This document shows positions 37,715 to 46,493 of a stretch of 64,000 bases of DNA, one piece after another. The translations under genes were made by a program, and so were the position numbers. The notes beneath the pieces are model-generated. The model was not told the DNA's origin. It was given only the letters and a program-made list of their open reading frames with translations, and made no database searches. The stretch comes from Clostridia bacterium. Its GTDB lineage: Bacteria > Bacillota > Clostridia > Oscillospirales > Acutalibacteraceae. The stretch spans positions 1-64,000 of the forward strand of contig JAFQSY010000075.1 of assembly GCA_017409265.1 (NCBI GenBank), written 5' to 3'. Positions within the stretch are counted from its first letter, which is position 1, and the number at the start of each line of letters is the position of its first letter.

Positions 37715-40006
37715 ATCTTTTTTCTCCTTTATTTTGATTTTTATTTTTTTATCCTTTTTATCGCTGTGGATTTTAAACAGATTCAGCCTTAATGCGTTTG
37801 AAATAACGCAGAAGCTTGAAAGACTCATAGCTGCCGCTCCGAACATTGGGTTAAGTTCCCAACCGAACGCATTTATAAAAGCACCTGCCGCTAAAGGAAT
37901 GCCGATGATGTTATACATAAATGCCCAGAAAAGATTCTGATGAATGTTGCGCAGAGTTGCACGGCTGAGTCTTATTGCTGCAGGAACATCGCTCAAACGG
38001 CTTTTCATAAGAACAATATCCGCCGCATCAATTGCAATATCCGTTCCTGCGCCGATTGCAATGCCTATATCAGCTCTTGTGAGTGCGGGTGCGTCGTTAA
38101 TTCCGTCGCCTACCATTGCAACCTTGCCTTGCTTCATCAGATTGCGGATAACGCTTTCTTTTCCGTCGGGCAGTACGCCTGCAATAACCTCATCAACGCC
38201 TGCAATTTTTCCTACAGCATTTGCTGTTTTTTTGTTGTCACCCGTCAGCATAACAACTTTTATTCCCATGTTTTTGAGCTGTTTTATGGCTTCTGGACTG
38301 TCCTCTTTAATTGTATCGGCAACAGCAATTATTCCTATGATTTTTTTGCTTTTTGAAAAAAACAGGGGAGTTTTGCCGCTTTTGGCAAGACTCTCTGATT
38401 TCTTTTTTACATCTTCGGGTATCTCTGCCGATTTTTCGATGAGTTTAAGATTACCGCCGAAAACATCGGCACCTTCAAGCTTTGCGTGAAGTCCGTTGCC
38501 CGGAAGAGCTTCAAAGCTTTCAACCTCGTGAAGAGGAATGTTTTCCTGCTCTGCTTTTTCGATGATTGCTCTTGCAAGGGGATGTTCGCTTTTCTTTTCA
38601 AGCGAGTATGCAAGGCTTAAAAGCTCAATTTCGTCGACTCCGCACGGAATAATATCCGTCACCTTCGGGGCGCCGTTGGTGATTGTTCCCGTTTTGTCAA
38701 GAACAACGGTGTTTACCTTGCCTGCGGTTTCAAGCGATGATGCGGTTTTAAAAAGAATACCGTTTTTAGCTCCCATTCCGCTTCCGACCATTATTGCAAC
38801 GGGTGTTGCAAGACCCAAAGCGCATGGGCAGCTTATAACAAGAACGGAAATTCCTCTTGCAAGTGCAAAACCGAAGCTTTCGCCCGAAATGAGCCATAAT
38901 AATATTGTGATAACTGCTATGCCGATAACTGCAGGCACAAAAACGCCAGAAACTTTGTCGGCAGCTTTTGCGATAGGAGCTTTGGTTGCGGCGGCATTGC
39001 TGACCATTTTTATAATCTGTGAAAGTGTCATATCTTCGCCTACTCTTACCGCTTCGCATCTGATATAACCCGATTGATTTATTGTTGCGGCAGAAACAGA
39101 ATCGCCTATCACCTTGTCAACCGGAATGCTTTCACCCGTCAGAGCGGATTCGTCAACGGCGCTTTCGCCGTCAACAACAACTCCGTCAACCGGAATGCTT
39201 TCGCCTGGCTTTACTGCGAACAAATCACCTTTTTTTACCTGCGAAACTGCAACGGATAATTCCTTACCGTCGCGGATGACAGTTGCTGTTTTGGGCGCAA
39301 GCTTCATCAGTCCCTTTAGCGCATCAGTTGTTTTTCCTTTTGAACGCGCTTCAAGCATTTTGCCGACGGTTATGAGAGTCAGAATCATTGCGGCGGATTC
39401 AAAATAAAATTCGTGCATATATTTTGCCGCTGCGGTATGGTTTTCGGCAGCGGTCATCTGAAACAGAGCATAAACACTCCACACGAACGATGCACCTGAG
39501 CCGAGAGCAACAAGAGTATCCATATTCGGTGCGCCGTGAATCACGCTTTTAAATCCGCTTATAAAGAATTTTTGGTTTATAACCATTATAATGACCGTCA
39601 GTAAAAGCTGAAGCAATCCGTTTGCAATGTGGTTTTCTGCAAAGAAAGCAGGTATCGGCAGATTCAGCATCATGTGTCCCATCGAGAAGTACATCAGAAC
39701 AATGAGAAACCCTGCCGAGGCAATCAGTCTGCGTTTAAGAACGGGTGTTTCCTTGTCTTTGAGCATGGCTTCATCTTTATTTTCATCACTCTGAACGGCT
39801 CCGGAATCAGCTTTAAGCGATGCGCCGTAGCCTGCGTTTTCGACAGCGGCAATGATATCTGCGGCCGATGCCGTTCCTTCAACGCTCATTGAGTTTGTCA
39901 GGAGACTGACGGAACATGAGTTTACTCCCGTAACCTTTGCAACTGCTTTTTCAACTCTTGCGCTGCAAGCAGCGCAACTCATGCCTGATACGTTATATTG
40001 TTCCAT
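37505..40006 (-). CDS. copA: Copper-exporting P1B-type ATPase with fused C-terminal CopZ-like domain
   Basis: The 833-residue product exports Cu(I) with ATP. It starts with one heavy-metal domain ([11 protein letters not shown]11 and C14). Membrane helices, the actuator TGES, the CPC ion-site motif [12 protein letters not shown] at about residue 393, the phosphorylation motif DKTGT near 435 and [10 protein letters not shown] follow. After the last membrane segment a lysine-rich linker (residues of about 750-764) leads to a second heavy-metal domain of 69 residues ([10 protein letters not shown]). This domain corresponds to a complete CopZ chaperone and has its own internal ribosome site and ATG at 37714. 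The ribosome site AGGTGAAACA precedes the main ATG. It lies eight bases after csoR, forming a copper-responsive operon. Confidence 0.96.
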   Translation of the reverse strand: MEQYNVSGMSCAACSARVEKAVAKVTGVNSCSVSLLTNSMSVEGTASAADIIAAVENAGYGASLKADSGAVQSDENKDEAMLKDKETPVLKRRLIASAGFLIVLMYFSMGHMMLNLPIPAFFAENHIANGLLQLLLTVIIMVINQKFFISGFKSVIHGAPNMDTLVALGSGASFVWSVYALFQMTAAENHTAAAKYMHEFYFESAAMILTLITVGKMLEARSKGKTTDALKGLMKLAPKTATVIRDGKELSVAVSQVKKGDLFAVKPGESIPVDGVVVDGESAVDESALTGESIPVDKVIGDSVSAATINQSGYIRCEAVRVGEDMTLSQIIKMVSNAAATKAPIAKAADKVSGVFVPAVIGIAVITILLWLISGESFGFALARGISVLVISCPCALGLATPVAIMVGSGMGAKNGILFKTASSLETAGKVNTVVLDKTGTITNGAPKVTDIIPCGVDEIELLSLAYSLEKKSEHPLARAIIEKAEQENIPLHEVESFEALPGNGLHAKLEGADVFGGNLKLIEKSAEIPEDVKKKSESLAKSGKTPLFFSKSKKIIGIIAVADTIKEDSPEAIKQLKNMGIKVVMLTGDNKKTANAVGKIAGVDEVIAGVLPDGKESVIRNLMKQGKVAMVGDGINDAPALTRADIGIAIGAGTDIAIDAADIVLMKSRLSDVPAAIRLSRATLRNIHQNLFWAFMYNIIGIPLAAGAFINAFGWELNPMFGAAAMSLSSFCVISNALRLNLFKIHSDKKDKKIKIKIKEKKDMTKTIKIEGMMCGHCEARVKKTLEAIPEVESAEVSHENDSAVVTLNAPLADEVLKNAIEAQDYKVVEIK

Positions 40007-40014
40007 TGTTTCAC

Positions 40015-40311
40015 CTATTTCATCAGTTTCTGAAGAGTTGCTACCAATTCGTCAATTGTTTCATCTTTCCCGTCACGGATGTCCTGCGCAACGCAGGTTT
40101 TTATATGGCTTGCAAGCAGTTCTTTGTTAAAAGCATTCATTGCGGCGCTGACCGCAGAGGACTGAACAAGAATATCGGTGCAATACGCACTTTTCTCTAT
40201 CATTCCCTTTATTCCTCTGATTTGACCTTCAATTCTGTTGAGTCTGTGAATGAGGTTTTTATATTCTTCCTCGGAGCGATTTTTTGTTTTTTTGCAGCAT
40301 TCATTATTCAT
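40015..40311 (-). CDS. csoR: CsoR family copper-sensing repressor
   Basis: The 98-residue product is a CsoR/RcnR-type all-helical repressor that releases its operator when Cu(I) binds. The Cu ligands expected for CsoR are present: C44 (YCTDIL), H69 and C73 (ASHIKTC). [16 protein letters not shown] is the typical helix 1 sequence. The frame continues upstream to 40362, but that would place the start inside the -35 box; ATG 40311 has AGGTCGGTGAT just upstream. A perfect-match operator lies in its promoter, implying autoregulation together with copA. Nearby extra cysteines C5 and C6 are not part of the usual site. Confidence 0.93.
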   Translation of the reverse strand: MNNECCKKTKNRSEEEYKNLIHRLNRIEGQIRGIKGMIEKSAYCTDILVQSSAVSAAMNAFNKELLASHIKTCVAQDIRDGKDETIDELVATLQKLMK

Positions 40312-40333
40312 TAGTATCACCGACCTTTGTTTA

Positions 40334-40362
40334 ATTGTATACCCATATGGGGTATATGTCAA
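40334..40362 (-). promoter_or_regulatory. csoR-copA promoter with embedded CsoR-type operator
   Basis: On the minus strand TTGACA (40362-40357) and TACAAT (40339-40334) are exactly 17 bases apart. The spacer carries the inverted repeat TATACCC-5-GGGTATA at 40338-40356, the CsoR-type GC-centred palindrome. Repressor binding would cover both promoter elements. This is strong sequence evidence for copper-induced expression. Confidence 0.85.
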
Positions 40363-40673
40363 GATCTCAAAACAAATAGCAAAGAGTTCCGCAGATAAAT
40401 CCGCAGAACTCTTTGCTTAGCTATATATCCGAACGAATACTGGAGTGCAATCTAATGTATTCACATTATAACACATACTTTTTGATTTGTCATTAGTTTT
40501 TTGAAAAAATTTTAAATTTTTTTATTCTTTTTAAAAATAATTTGACAAGGCAAAAAACTTGAAGTTAAGAAAAATTTTTACGGCTTATTTATCCGCCGTT
40601 TAAAGCAAAGTTTCCGTGATAAATTATTAGTGCTCCGAAAATATCGGAGCAAATTGAAACACGGAGGTGAATG
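40363..40673. other. Intergenic region between csoR promoter and spoIVB
   Basis: No gene is seen in these 311 bases. A 12-bp-arm hairpin lies at 40378-40417 (AGCAAAGAGTTC and complement). A very AT-rich tract runs from about 40480 to 40600, with TTGACA at 40542-40547 but no good -10 behind it. An 8-bp hairpin (TGCTCCGA/TCGGAGCA) lies at 40631-40651, just before the GGAGG of spoIVB. A sporulation sigma-factor promoter is expected from spoIVB biology, but no convincing one could be identified by eye. Confidence 0.5.
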
Positions 40674-41891
40674 ATGAAGCGTTTTTTTAAGGCTGCAAGC
40701 GCTGTGATGTTTATAATATGTATTGCTCTTTTTTCAGCTGTTGCTTACGGAACAGAAACTTTGCCCGATGAAATAAGCATCAGTGAGGATGAAACACCGA
40801 ATTTTGGAAATATATTTTATTTTGAAAAAGGGGAGCAGGTTCAGACTGCTGCAACGGGCAGCAGAAATATTGAATATAAGTCGCGGATTATGGCGCTTAA
40901 GGTTGTTCCTGTTAAAGATATTAAGATTAATATAACTAAGCGCAGGTATGTTGCCCCCGGAGGGGATGTTTTCGGAATAAAGCTTTATACAAAAGGCGTA
41001 ATAGTTGTAGGCATTGATTCCGTAACATGTGCGAGCGGGTCGGTTGATCCTGCGGTGACAGCAGGATTGAAATGCGGAGATATAATAACTCATATCAATG
41101 GAAATGCCGCAACAAGCTCGCAGCAGATGACTGATGCGGTTGAAAGCTCGGACGGAAATCCCCTGCATCTGAAGGTTGACAGAAACGGGGAAACAGTTGA
41201 AGTTTATCTTCGTCCCGTTATGTCCGTTAACGGAAAATACAAGGCAGGACTTTGGGTCAGGGACAGCTCTGCCGGTATAGGAACGATAACCTATTATGAC
41301 GATGAAACGGGAATATTTGCAGGTCTGGGTCATGGCGTTTGTGATGTTGATACGGGAAAAATAATGCCTCTTGATAACGGAGAGGCAGTCAGAGCAAAAG
41401 TCAACGGCTTCTATAAAAGCAGTGCGGGGAATCCCGGTGAGCTTTGCGGCTCGTTTACAGATGTTGCATTGGGCAGCCTTCGTGTTAATCATGAGATGGG
41501 GGTTTACGGTACGCTTTTACGTCCGTCAGGGGCAAAGGTGGTGCCCGTTGCGCTCGAAAGCGAGGTTAAGCTCGGAAAGGCTCAAGTGATAACAACAATT
41601 GATGACAGCGGTCCGCAATATTATGATATCGAAATAATAAAGATTTATCCCTCAACGGATTTATCGGCGAGAAATATGATAATAAAAATAACGGATCCCG
41701 TTCTTCTTGAAAAAACAGGAGGAATTTTGCAGGGGATGAGCGGCAGTCCGATTGTTCAGGATTCTATGCTTGTGGGTGCAGTAACCCATGTATTCGTTAA
41801 TTCTCCCGATCAGGGATATGCGATTTTTGCCGAGAGAATGCTTGAAACAATGGACTCGCTCAAAAGCAAAGATTTGGCAAAAGCTTCATAG
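40674..41891 (+). CDS. spoIVB: SpoIVB serine peptidase
   Basis: SpoIVB is made in the forespore, crosses its membrane and triggers SpoIVFB to activate sigma-K in the mother cell. The 405-residue product has an N-terminal membrane/signal segment (MKRFFKAASAVMFIICIALF) and a PDZ domain (about residues 110-180, LKCGDIITHINGNAATS). The S55 peptidase domain follows, with GLGHGVCD carrying the catalytic His and MSGSPIVQD carrying the nucleophilic Ser. Two adjacent ATGs exist; the second (40674) has the better six-base distance to GGAGG. It lies directly upstream of spo0A, the conserved order in spore formers. Confidence 0.95.
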   Translation: MKRFFKAASAVMFIICIALFSAVAYGTETLPDEISISEDETPNFGNIFYFEKGEQVQTAATGSRNIEYKSRIMALKVVPVKDIKINITKRRYVAPGGDVFGIKLYTKGVIVVGIDSVTCASGSVDPAVTAGLKCGDIITHINGNAATSSQQMTDAVESSDGNPLHLKVDRNGETVEVYLRPVMSVNGKYKAGLWVRDSSAGIGTITYYDDETGIFAGLGHGVCDVDTGKIMPLDNGEAVRAKVNGFYKSSAGNPGELCGSFTDVALGSLRVNHEMGVYGTLLRPSGAKVVPVALESEVKLGKAQVITTIDDSGPQYYDIEIIKIYPSTDLSARNMIIKITDPVLLEKTGGILQGMSGSPIVQDSMLVGAVTHVFVNSPDQGYAIFAERMLETMDSLKSKDLAKAS

Positions 41892-41950
41892 TTTTTGTGG
41901 CATACAGTCATATTTTGCGAAAAGTTTTGTCAAAAATTACCTGTAAATTA

Positions 41951-41992
41951 TTGACAAATTTGATAGGAATATGGTAATATCTCCATGAACTA
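41951..41992 (+). promoter_or_regulatory. spo0A promoter region, sigma-A-type with overlapping sigma-H-like elements
   Basis: TTGACA (41951-41956) and TAATAT (41975-41980) are 18 bases apart. Overlapping it, AGGAATA (41965-41971) and GAACTA (41987-41992) resemble a sigma-H promoter with near-normal spacing but a mismatched -10. In Bacillus spo0A also has vegetative and sigma-H promoters; the second call here is tentative. Confidence 0.5.
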
Positions 41993-42012
41993 AATCAATT
42001 GGAGGTATAACC

Positions 42013-42774
42013 ATGAGAAAATTGTTGAGAGCTATGATAACCGAGGACGGAAGCGAAACCTTGCATGAGCTTGCAGGAATTCTGCGCTCAAACGGTTTTG
42101 AGGTTTCAACCGTAATCAAAGACGGAACGCAGATTGTTGAGAAATTCAAGAGCGGCGAAAGACCCGATGTTCTTTTGATGGATGGATTTATGCCAAGGCT
42201 TGATGCGCTGGGAGTGCTTCGCGAGCTTGAAAGTATGCATCTTGAAAAAAGACCGATGGTCATGGTTCTTTCCGGTGCAGACAATCAGCGTTTTGAGAGT
42301 GAGATTCTTCGAAGCGGGGCGGATTATTATTTCATTAAACCCTATAATCCGAAAATGCTTGCGGAGCGCATAATTCAGTTCTCCAGCATTCATAATTCTT
42401 GCGTAAGTCAGAACGGAGTTAAGGATCTGGAGGTTGTTGTTTCGCAAATAATGCATCAGATAGGCGTTCCCGCTCACATCAGAGGATATCAGTATCTTCG
42501 TGAAGCGATTATTCTTTCGGTCAATAACAGCGAAATGATAAGTTCAGTAACGAAGATACTTTATCCTACGGTTGCAAAGCATTTTAAAACCACACCGTCA
42601 AGAGTTGAAAGAGCAATAAGGCATGCAATTGAGGTTGCATGGGACAGAGGCGATGTTGACGTCTTAAGCTCATATTTCGGCTATACGATTCAGAATGAGC
42701 GCGGTAAACCCACCAACAGCGAGTTTATTGCAATGATAAGCGATAATCTTAAGCTTCAAATGAAAACTGTATAA
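42013..42774 (+). CDS. spo0A: Stage 0 sporulation protein A, response regulator
   Basis: Spo0A is the master transcription factor of sporulation entry. The 253-residue product has a receiver domain with acidic pair E11/D12, phosphoacceptor D57 (LLMDGFMP), S87 in place of the usual Thr, and K109. The DNA-binding domain is unmistakable (HQIGVPAHIRGYQYLREAI, shown in part: GVPAHIRGYQYLREAI; SRVERAIRHAIEVAW recognition region; KPTNSEFIAMISD). GGAGGT precedes the ATG. No kinase or phosphorelay gene is in the window. It is followed by a terminator and a convergent gene. Confidence 0.98.
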   Translation: MRKLLRAMITEDGSETLHELAGILRSNGFEVSTVIKDGTQIVEKFKSGERPDVLLMDGFMPRLDALGVLRELESMHLEKRPMVMVLSGADNQRFESEILRSGADYYFIKPYNPKMLAERIIQFSSIHNSCVSQNGVKDLEVVVSQIMHQIGVPAHIRGYQYLREAIILSVNNSEMISSVTKILYPTVAKHFKTTPSRVERAIRHAIEVAWDRGDVDVLSSYFGYTIQNERGKPTNSEFIAMISDNLKLQMKTV

Positions 42775-42779
42775 AAAAG

Positions 42780-42812
42780 CGGCAGGGAGCAATTGCTCTC
42801 TGCCGTTGTTAT
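42780..42812. terminator. Bidirectional terminator after spo0A
   Basis: CGGCAGGGAGCAA at 42780-42792 pairs with 42793-42805 with one wobble. It is preceded by AAAAAA and followed by TTGTTATTT. It separates spo0A from the convergent minus-strand gene ending at 42820. Confidence 0.7.
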
Positions 42813-42819
42813 TTAATAT

Positions 42820-43491
42820 TTATCCCACAATCAAAGTGAGAAAGAATGTTTTAAGTAAAGGCGAAAGGTCAAATGCCGTTGCAGGCACGCTGAATATGCT
42901 GTCATCAACATCAAATGTTATATTATCGAAATATGTGCGCTGAACGGAGCCTGTTGAGGAATCAGTGACTACAAGCATTTTGAGTTTATCGCCGATATAG
43001 TAGAATTTGCTTGTTACAAATTCTCTGTCATCATATTCTTCAACGTAATATTTCGTGCCGTCAACGGTTTCTTCATAGCTCTTGAGATATCTTGTGAATG
43101 CCTGTGTCATATTTGCCGCTTCAAGGACCATCGACCATACATCAGCACCTTTGAGCGGATTACTGTCCATTTTGACATAAAAGAACGGAAGAGTGGGGAG
43201 AAATCCGTAAATACCGTCGTCAGCGGTAACGATTCTTGCCTTGATAAAGCCTGTGCTGTATTCATAACAGATGTTATTTTCCTTAACGGCAACTGTATTT
43301 GTGATTGTTGCCGGCATAAAACCGAAAAGCTTTGTTTCGCCCGACTTGATGGTAACGGAAACCTCGTTTGCAGTTTCAAGCTTATCAAGCAGAGCATCGG
43401 TTTTGGGAGTTTCTGCCGCAAAAGCATTAACCGAGAAAACCGACATTATGAGAATTATTGATGCAATAAAAACGCTTATTGTCCTTTTCAT
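42820..43491 (-). CDS. Exported protein of unknown function
   Basis: I do not recognise a family. The 223-residue product begins with a clear signal peptide (MKRTISVFIASIILIMSVFS..AFAAE). The rest is beta-strand-rich, with repeated Tyr/Phe/Val patterns (KYYVEEYDDREFVTSKFYYIGDKLKMLVV), somewhat like outer-surface or LolA/LppX-type lipid-binding folds. There is no lipobox cysteine, so it is probably secreted or membrane-tethered. ATG 43491 is chosen over 43506 because AGGAC lies eight bases before it. Its own promoter overlaps the end of hemW. It is convergent with spo0A, which alone does not imply a sporulation role. Confidence 0.7.
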   Translation of the reverse strand: MKRTISVFIASIILIMSVFSVNAFAAETPKTDALLDKLETANEVSVTIKSGETKLFGFMPATITNTVAVKENNICYEYSTGFIKARIVTADDGIYGFLPTLPFFYVKMDSNPLKGADVWSMVLEAANMTQAFTRYLKSYEETVDGTKYYVEEYDDREFVTSKFYYIGDKLKMLVVTDSSTGSVQRTYFDNITFDVDDSIFSVPATAFDLSPLLKTFFLTLIVG

Positions 43492-43514
43492 AATTTTTGT
43501 CCTCATTTTTCTTT

Positions 43515-43543
43515 ATTTTACCATAAAAATATTATTTTATCAA
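43515..43543 (-). promoter_or_regulatory. Promoter of the exported-protein gene, overlapping the hemW stop
   Basis: On the minus strand TTGATA (43543-43538) and TAAAAT (43520-43515) are 17 bases apart. The -35 box lies within the last codons of hemW. Confidence 0.55.
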
Positions 43544-44623
43544 CTCGTATATCACCGAATTTGAAACCAGAAATCCTTCAGAAGTGAGTGAAATACTTTT
43601 ATCTGTGACTTTTATAAGTTTATGTTTTTCCAATTCTTTGGCTTTTAAAATGATGTTTTCTGATAGCGGTTTGTTGAATCGCTTTTCAAACTCCCCAAAA
43701 ATCAGACCTTCCGAAAGGCGAAGGGCAAGCATGATATACTCTTCTTCATCACCGCCGAAGCCGTCATCAACGGGAGGTTTTTCTCTTATAAATCCGTCAA
43801 TACTTCGCTCATAATAAAACCTTTTGCCGTCGGTAAATGAATGAGCAGATGCACCGATGCCAAGGTATTCTTCACAATGCCAATATTTAAGATTATGGCG
43901 GCTTTCAAAGCCTTTTTGTGAAAAATTTGAAATTTCATATTGATAAAACCCCGATTTTTCAAGTTCGCTGACTGCATATAGATATAAATCGCAGGTTTCG
44001 TCTTCGTCGGGAAGAGAAAGCTTATCTTTTATCCTGTAAAACGGAGTGTTTTCTTCAATCTTTAAAATATATGCACTGACATGTTTTGCACCGGAGCTTT
44101 TACAGAAATCAATTGATTTTTTCAGGCTTTCCTCTGTCTGATTTGGAATGCCGAGCATCAAATCGAGAGAGATGTTGTCAATTCCCGCTCTTTTTACTCT
44201 TTTAATTGCCCTTTCAACATCATCGCATCCGCCACGCCTGCCGAGAGCCTGTCTCTCAACATCAACGGCGCTCTGCAGACCCATTGAAATTCTGTTTATT
44301 CCGCTTTTTGCAACAATGTCAAAATCAAAGACTGAATTTATTGCGCCCGTATCCGACGGATTGCACTCAAGAGTTGCTTCGCAGTCGGGAGTGCGGATGA
44401 TGTGTGACATTATTTTTGCTATATTATCCGAGCCTATGAGTGACGGAGTGCCGCCACCGAAATAGACCGTGTCATAAATTCTGTCTGTTTTGTCAAGCTT
44501 TTTGCAAATTGCCAAAACATAGCTTTTAACAGTTTCATCTTGAGGAGTGACGGAATAAAAATCGCAGTAAGGGCATTTGCCGTTGCAGAATGGGATGTGA
44601 ATATATAAACCTATGGGATTCAT
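43532..44623 (-). CDS. hemW: HemW-type radical SAM protein (heme chaperone)
   Basis: The 363-residue product has the radical SAM cluster motif CNGKCPYC (C13, C17, C20) followed by DFYS. It also has FGGGTPSLI and the C-terminal HemW/HemN_C region. It was formerly called oxygen-independent coproporphyrinogen III oxidase-like. Family knowledge: HemW binds and hands over heme, and lacks the residues of true HemN. AGGTGATTAA precedes the ATG. It follows lepA on the same strand, the conserved Firmicutes order, but a terminator-like hairpin lies between them at 44637-44661. Confidence 0.92.
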   Translation of the reverse strand: MNPIGLYIHIPFCNGKCPYCDFYSVTPQDETVKSYVLAICKKLDKTDRIYDTVYFGGGTPSLIGSDNIAKIMSHIIRTPDCEATLECNPSDTGAINSVFDFDIVAKSGINRISMGLQSAVDVERQALGRRGGCDDVERAIKRVKRAGIDNISLDLMLGIPNQTEESLKKSIDFCKSSGAKHVSAYILKIEENTPFYRIKDKLSLPDEDETCDLYLYAVSELEKSGFYQYEISNFSQKGFESRHNLKYWHCEEYLGIGASAHSFTDGKRFYYERSIDGFIREKPPVDDGFGGDEEEYIMLALRLSEGLIFGEFEKRFNKPLSENIILKAKELEKHKLIKVTDKSISLTSEGFLVSNSVIYELIK

Positions 44624-44636
44624 TTAATCACCTGAT

Positions 44637-44661
44637 AAAAATGGCGGCAAAATGCCGCCAT
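44637..44661 (-). terminator. Terminator or attenuator between lepA and hemW
   Basis: A perfect 9-bp stem (ATGGCGGCA and complement, 44641-44661) is followed on the minus strand by TTTTTAT. It lies just after the lepA stop and just before the hemW ribosome site, so it could lower hemW expression. Confidence 0.65.
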
Positions 44662-44665
44662 ATAA

Positions 44666-46480
44666 TTAATCATTATCGTCAAGCTTAAGGACTGCCATAA
44701 ATGCTTCCTGCGGAACTTCAACAGTACCGAAGTGGCGCATTCTCTTTTTGCCTTCCTTCTGCTTTTCAAGAAGCTTTTTCTTTCTCGTGATATCGCCGCC
44801 GTAGCATTTTGCAAGAACGTCCTTGCGCATTGCTTTAACGGTTTCTCTTGCGATAATCTTGCCGCCGATACCAATCTGAATGGGGATTTCAAACATCTGG
44901 CGGGGGATATGCTCCTTGAGTCTTTCAGCAATCTTTCTTGCCTTTGAATATGCCTTTTCGGAGTGGATAATAAACGAAAGGGCATCAACGATATCGCCGT
45001 TGAGAAGAACATCGAGCTTAACAAGGTTTGACTTGCGGTAATCCGCAATCTCATAGTCAAACGATGCGTAACCTCTTGTTCTTGACTTAAGAGAATCAAA
45101 GAAATCGTAAATTATTTCGTTAAGTGGCAGTTCATAGTGGATATCAACTCTGTCGGGAGTGATGTAGTCCATATTCTTGAAAACACCACGTCTGTCCTGG
45201 CATAAATCCATGATTGCGCCTACATATTCTGACGGAGCATAGATGTGGGCATCTGTGAAAGGCTCTTCGCACGATGCGATTGTTGCAGGGTCGGGATAAT
45301 GAGTGGGGTTGTCAATTTCAACCATGGAGCCGTCGGTAAGATTTATTTTGTAAACAACGCTGGGAATGGTTGTCACAAGGTCAAGATCATATTCTCTCTC
45401 GAGTCTTTCTTGAATAATCTCAAGGTGGAGCAGACCGAGAAAGCCGCAGCGGAAGCCGAAGCCGAGAGCACCCGAGGTTTCAGGCTCATATGTCAGAGCG
45501 GCATCGTTGAGTTGAAGCTTTTCGAGTGCATCGCGGAGATTTTCATAATCCGCACCGTCTGCAGGATAAACACCGCAATAAACCATGGGGTTTACTTTTC
45601 GGTAACCGGGAAGAGGCTCTGAAGCAGGATTTTCAACCGTTGTAACCGTGTCGCCGACTCTTGCATCGCCGACAGTTTTGATTGATGCTGTTATATATCC
45701 GACTTCGCCTGCAGTAAGTTCATTGCAGGGTTCGGGAATTGTTGCTCTCATGTAGCCCGTTTCAACAACGGTAAATTCAGCTCCTGTTGCCATCATTCTC
45801 ATTGTGTCGCCGGGCTTGATTTTGCCTTCTTTAACTCTTACATAAACGATGACACCTTTGTAGCTGTCATAAACCGAATCAAAGATGAGCGCACGAAGAG
45901 GAAGGTCATCGTTTGCAACAGGTGCGGGAACATCTTTGACGATTCTTTCAAGCACCTGCTCAATATTTATGCCGGTCTTTGCCGAAACTCTCGGAGCTTC
46001 GGAGCAGTCAAGACCGATAACATCCTCAACCTCTGCAGCAACTCTGTCCGGGTCAGCAGAAGGAAGGTCTATTTTGTTTATAACTGGAACAAGCTCAAGG
46101 TCGTGGTCAAGAGCAAGGTATGTGTTTGCGAGGGTCTGCGCCTCAACGCCCTGCGATGCATCTATGATAAGAACGGCACCTTCGCAGGCTGCAAGTGAGC
46201 GAGAAACCTCATAGTTAAAGTCAACGTGACCCGGAGTGTCAATGAGGTTGAGAACATATTCTTCTCCGTCCTCGGCAAGGTAATTAAGCTTAACGGCATG
46301 GGCCTTGATTGTGATTCCGCGTTCTCTCTCGAGGTCCATTTTGTCAAGAAGTTGCGCTGTCATATCACGCAGAGCAACAGACTTTGTTTTTTCAAGAAGT
46401 CTGTCTGCAAGCGTTGACTTGCCGTGGTCTATGTGAGCGATAATGCAAAAATTTCTGATTTTATCCTTTGAAACTGCCAA
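44666..46480 (-). CDS. lepA: Elongation factor 4
   Basis: LepA/EF4 is a ribosome-bound GTPase thought to remodel stalled or assembling ribosomes. The 604 residues match the family. G motifs are [15 protein letters not shown] (G1), DTPGHVDF (G3) and NKIDLP (G4). EF-G-like domains and the LepA-specific C-terminal domain with [14 protein letters not shown] complete it. The start codon is TTG (46480) with GGAG nine bases away; the ribosome site overlaps the stop codon of the upstream symporter gene. The two are therefore probably translated from one message, an unusual partner for lepA. Confidence 0.97.
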   Translation of the reverse strand: MAVSKDKIRNFCIIAHIDHGKSTLADRLLEKTKSVALRDMTAQLLDKMDLERERGITIKAHAVKLNYLAEDGEEYVLNLIDTPGHVDFNYEVSRSLAACEGAVLIIDASQGVEAQTLANTYLALDHDLELVPVINKIDLPSADPDRVAAEVEDVIGLDCSEAPRVSAKTGINIEQVLERIVKDVPAPVANDDLPLRALIFDSVYDSYKGVIVYVRVKEGKIKPGDTMRMMATGAEFTVVETGYMRATIPEPCNELTAGEVGYITASIKTVGDARVGDTVTTVENPASEPLPGYRKVNPMVYCGVYPADGADYENLRDALEKLQLNDAALTYEPETSGALGFGFRCGFLGLLHLEIIQERLEREYDLDLVTTIPSVVYKINLTDGSMVEIDNPTHYPDPATIASCEEPFTDAHIYAPSEYVGAIMDLCQDRRGVFKNMDYITPDRVDIHYELPLNEIIYDFFDSLKSRTRGYASFDYEIADYRKSNLVKLDVLLNGDIVDALSFIIHSEKAYSKARKIAERLKEHIPRQMFEIPIQIGIGGKIIARETVKAMRKDVLAKCYGGDITRKKKLLEKQKEGKKRMRHFGTVEVPQEAFMAVLKLDDND

Positions 46481-46493
46481 TGTGTTTTTCTCC

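Noticed and set aside
37551-38489. Plus-strand frames opposite copA
   Set aside because: They are antisense to a complete and well-conserved P-type ATPase and show no recognisable domain.
40312-40362. Longer CsoR N-terminus
   Set aside because: The start codon would lie inside the -35 box and the frame would encode the operator.
40460-40560. Possible sigma-G or sigma-F promoter for spoIVB
   Set aside because: CATACT at 40474 has no partner at the right distance; candidates were too poor to report as a feature.
41920-41960. Possible 0A boxes (TGTCGAA) upstream of spo0A
   Set aside because: Only TGTCAAA-type matches with one mismatch in AT-rich sequence were seen, too weak to call.
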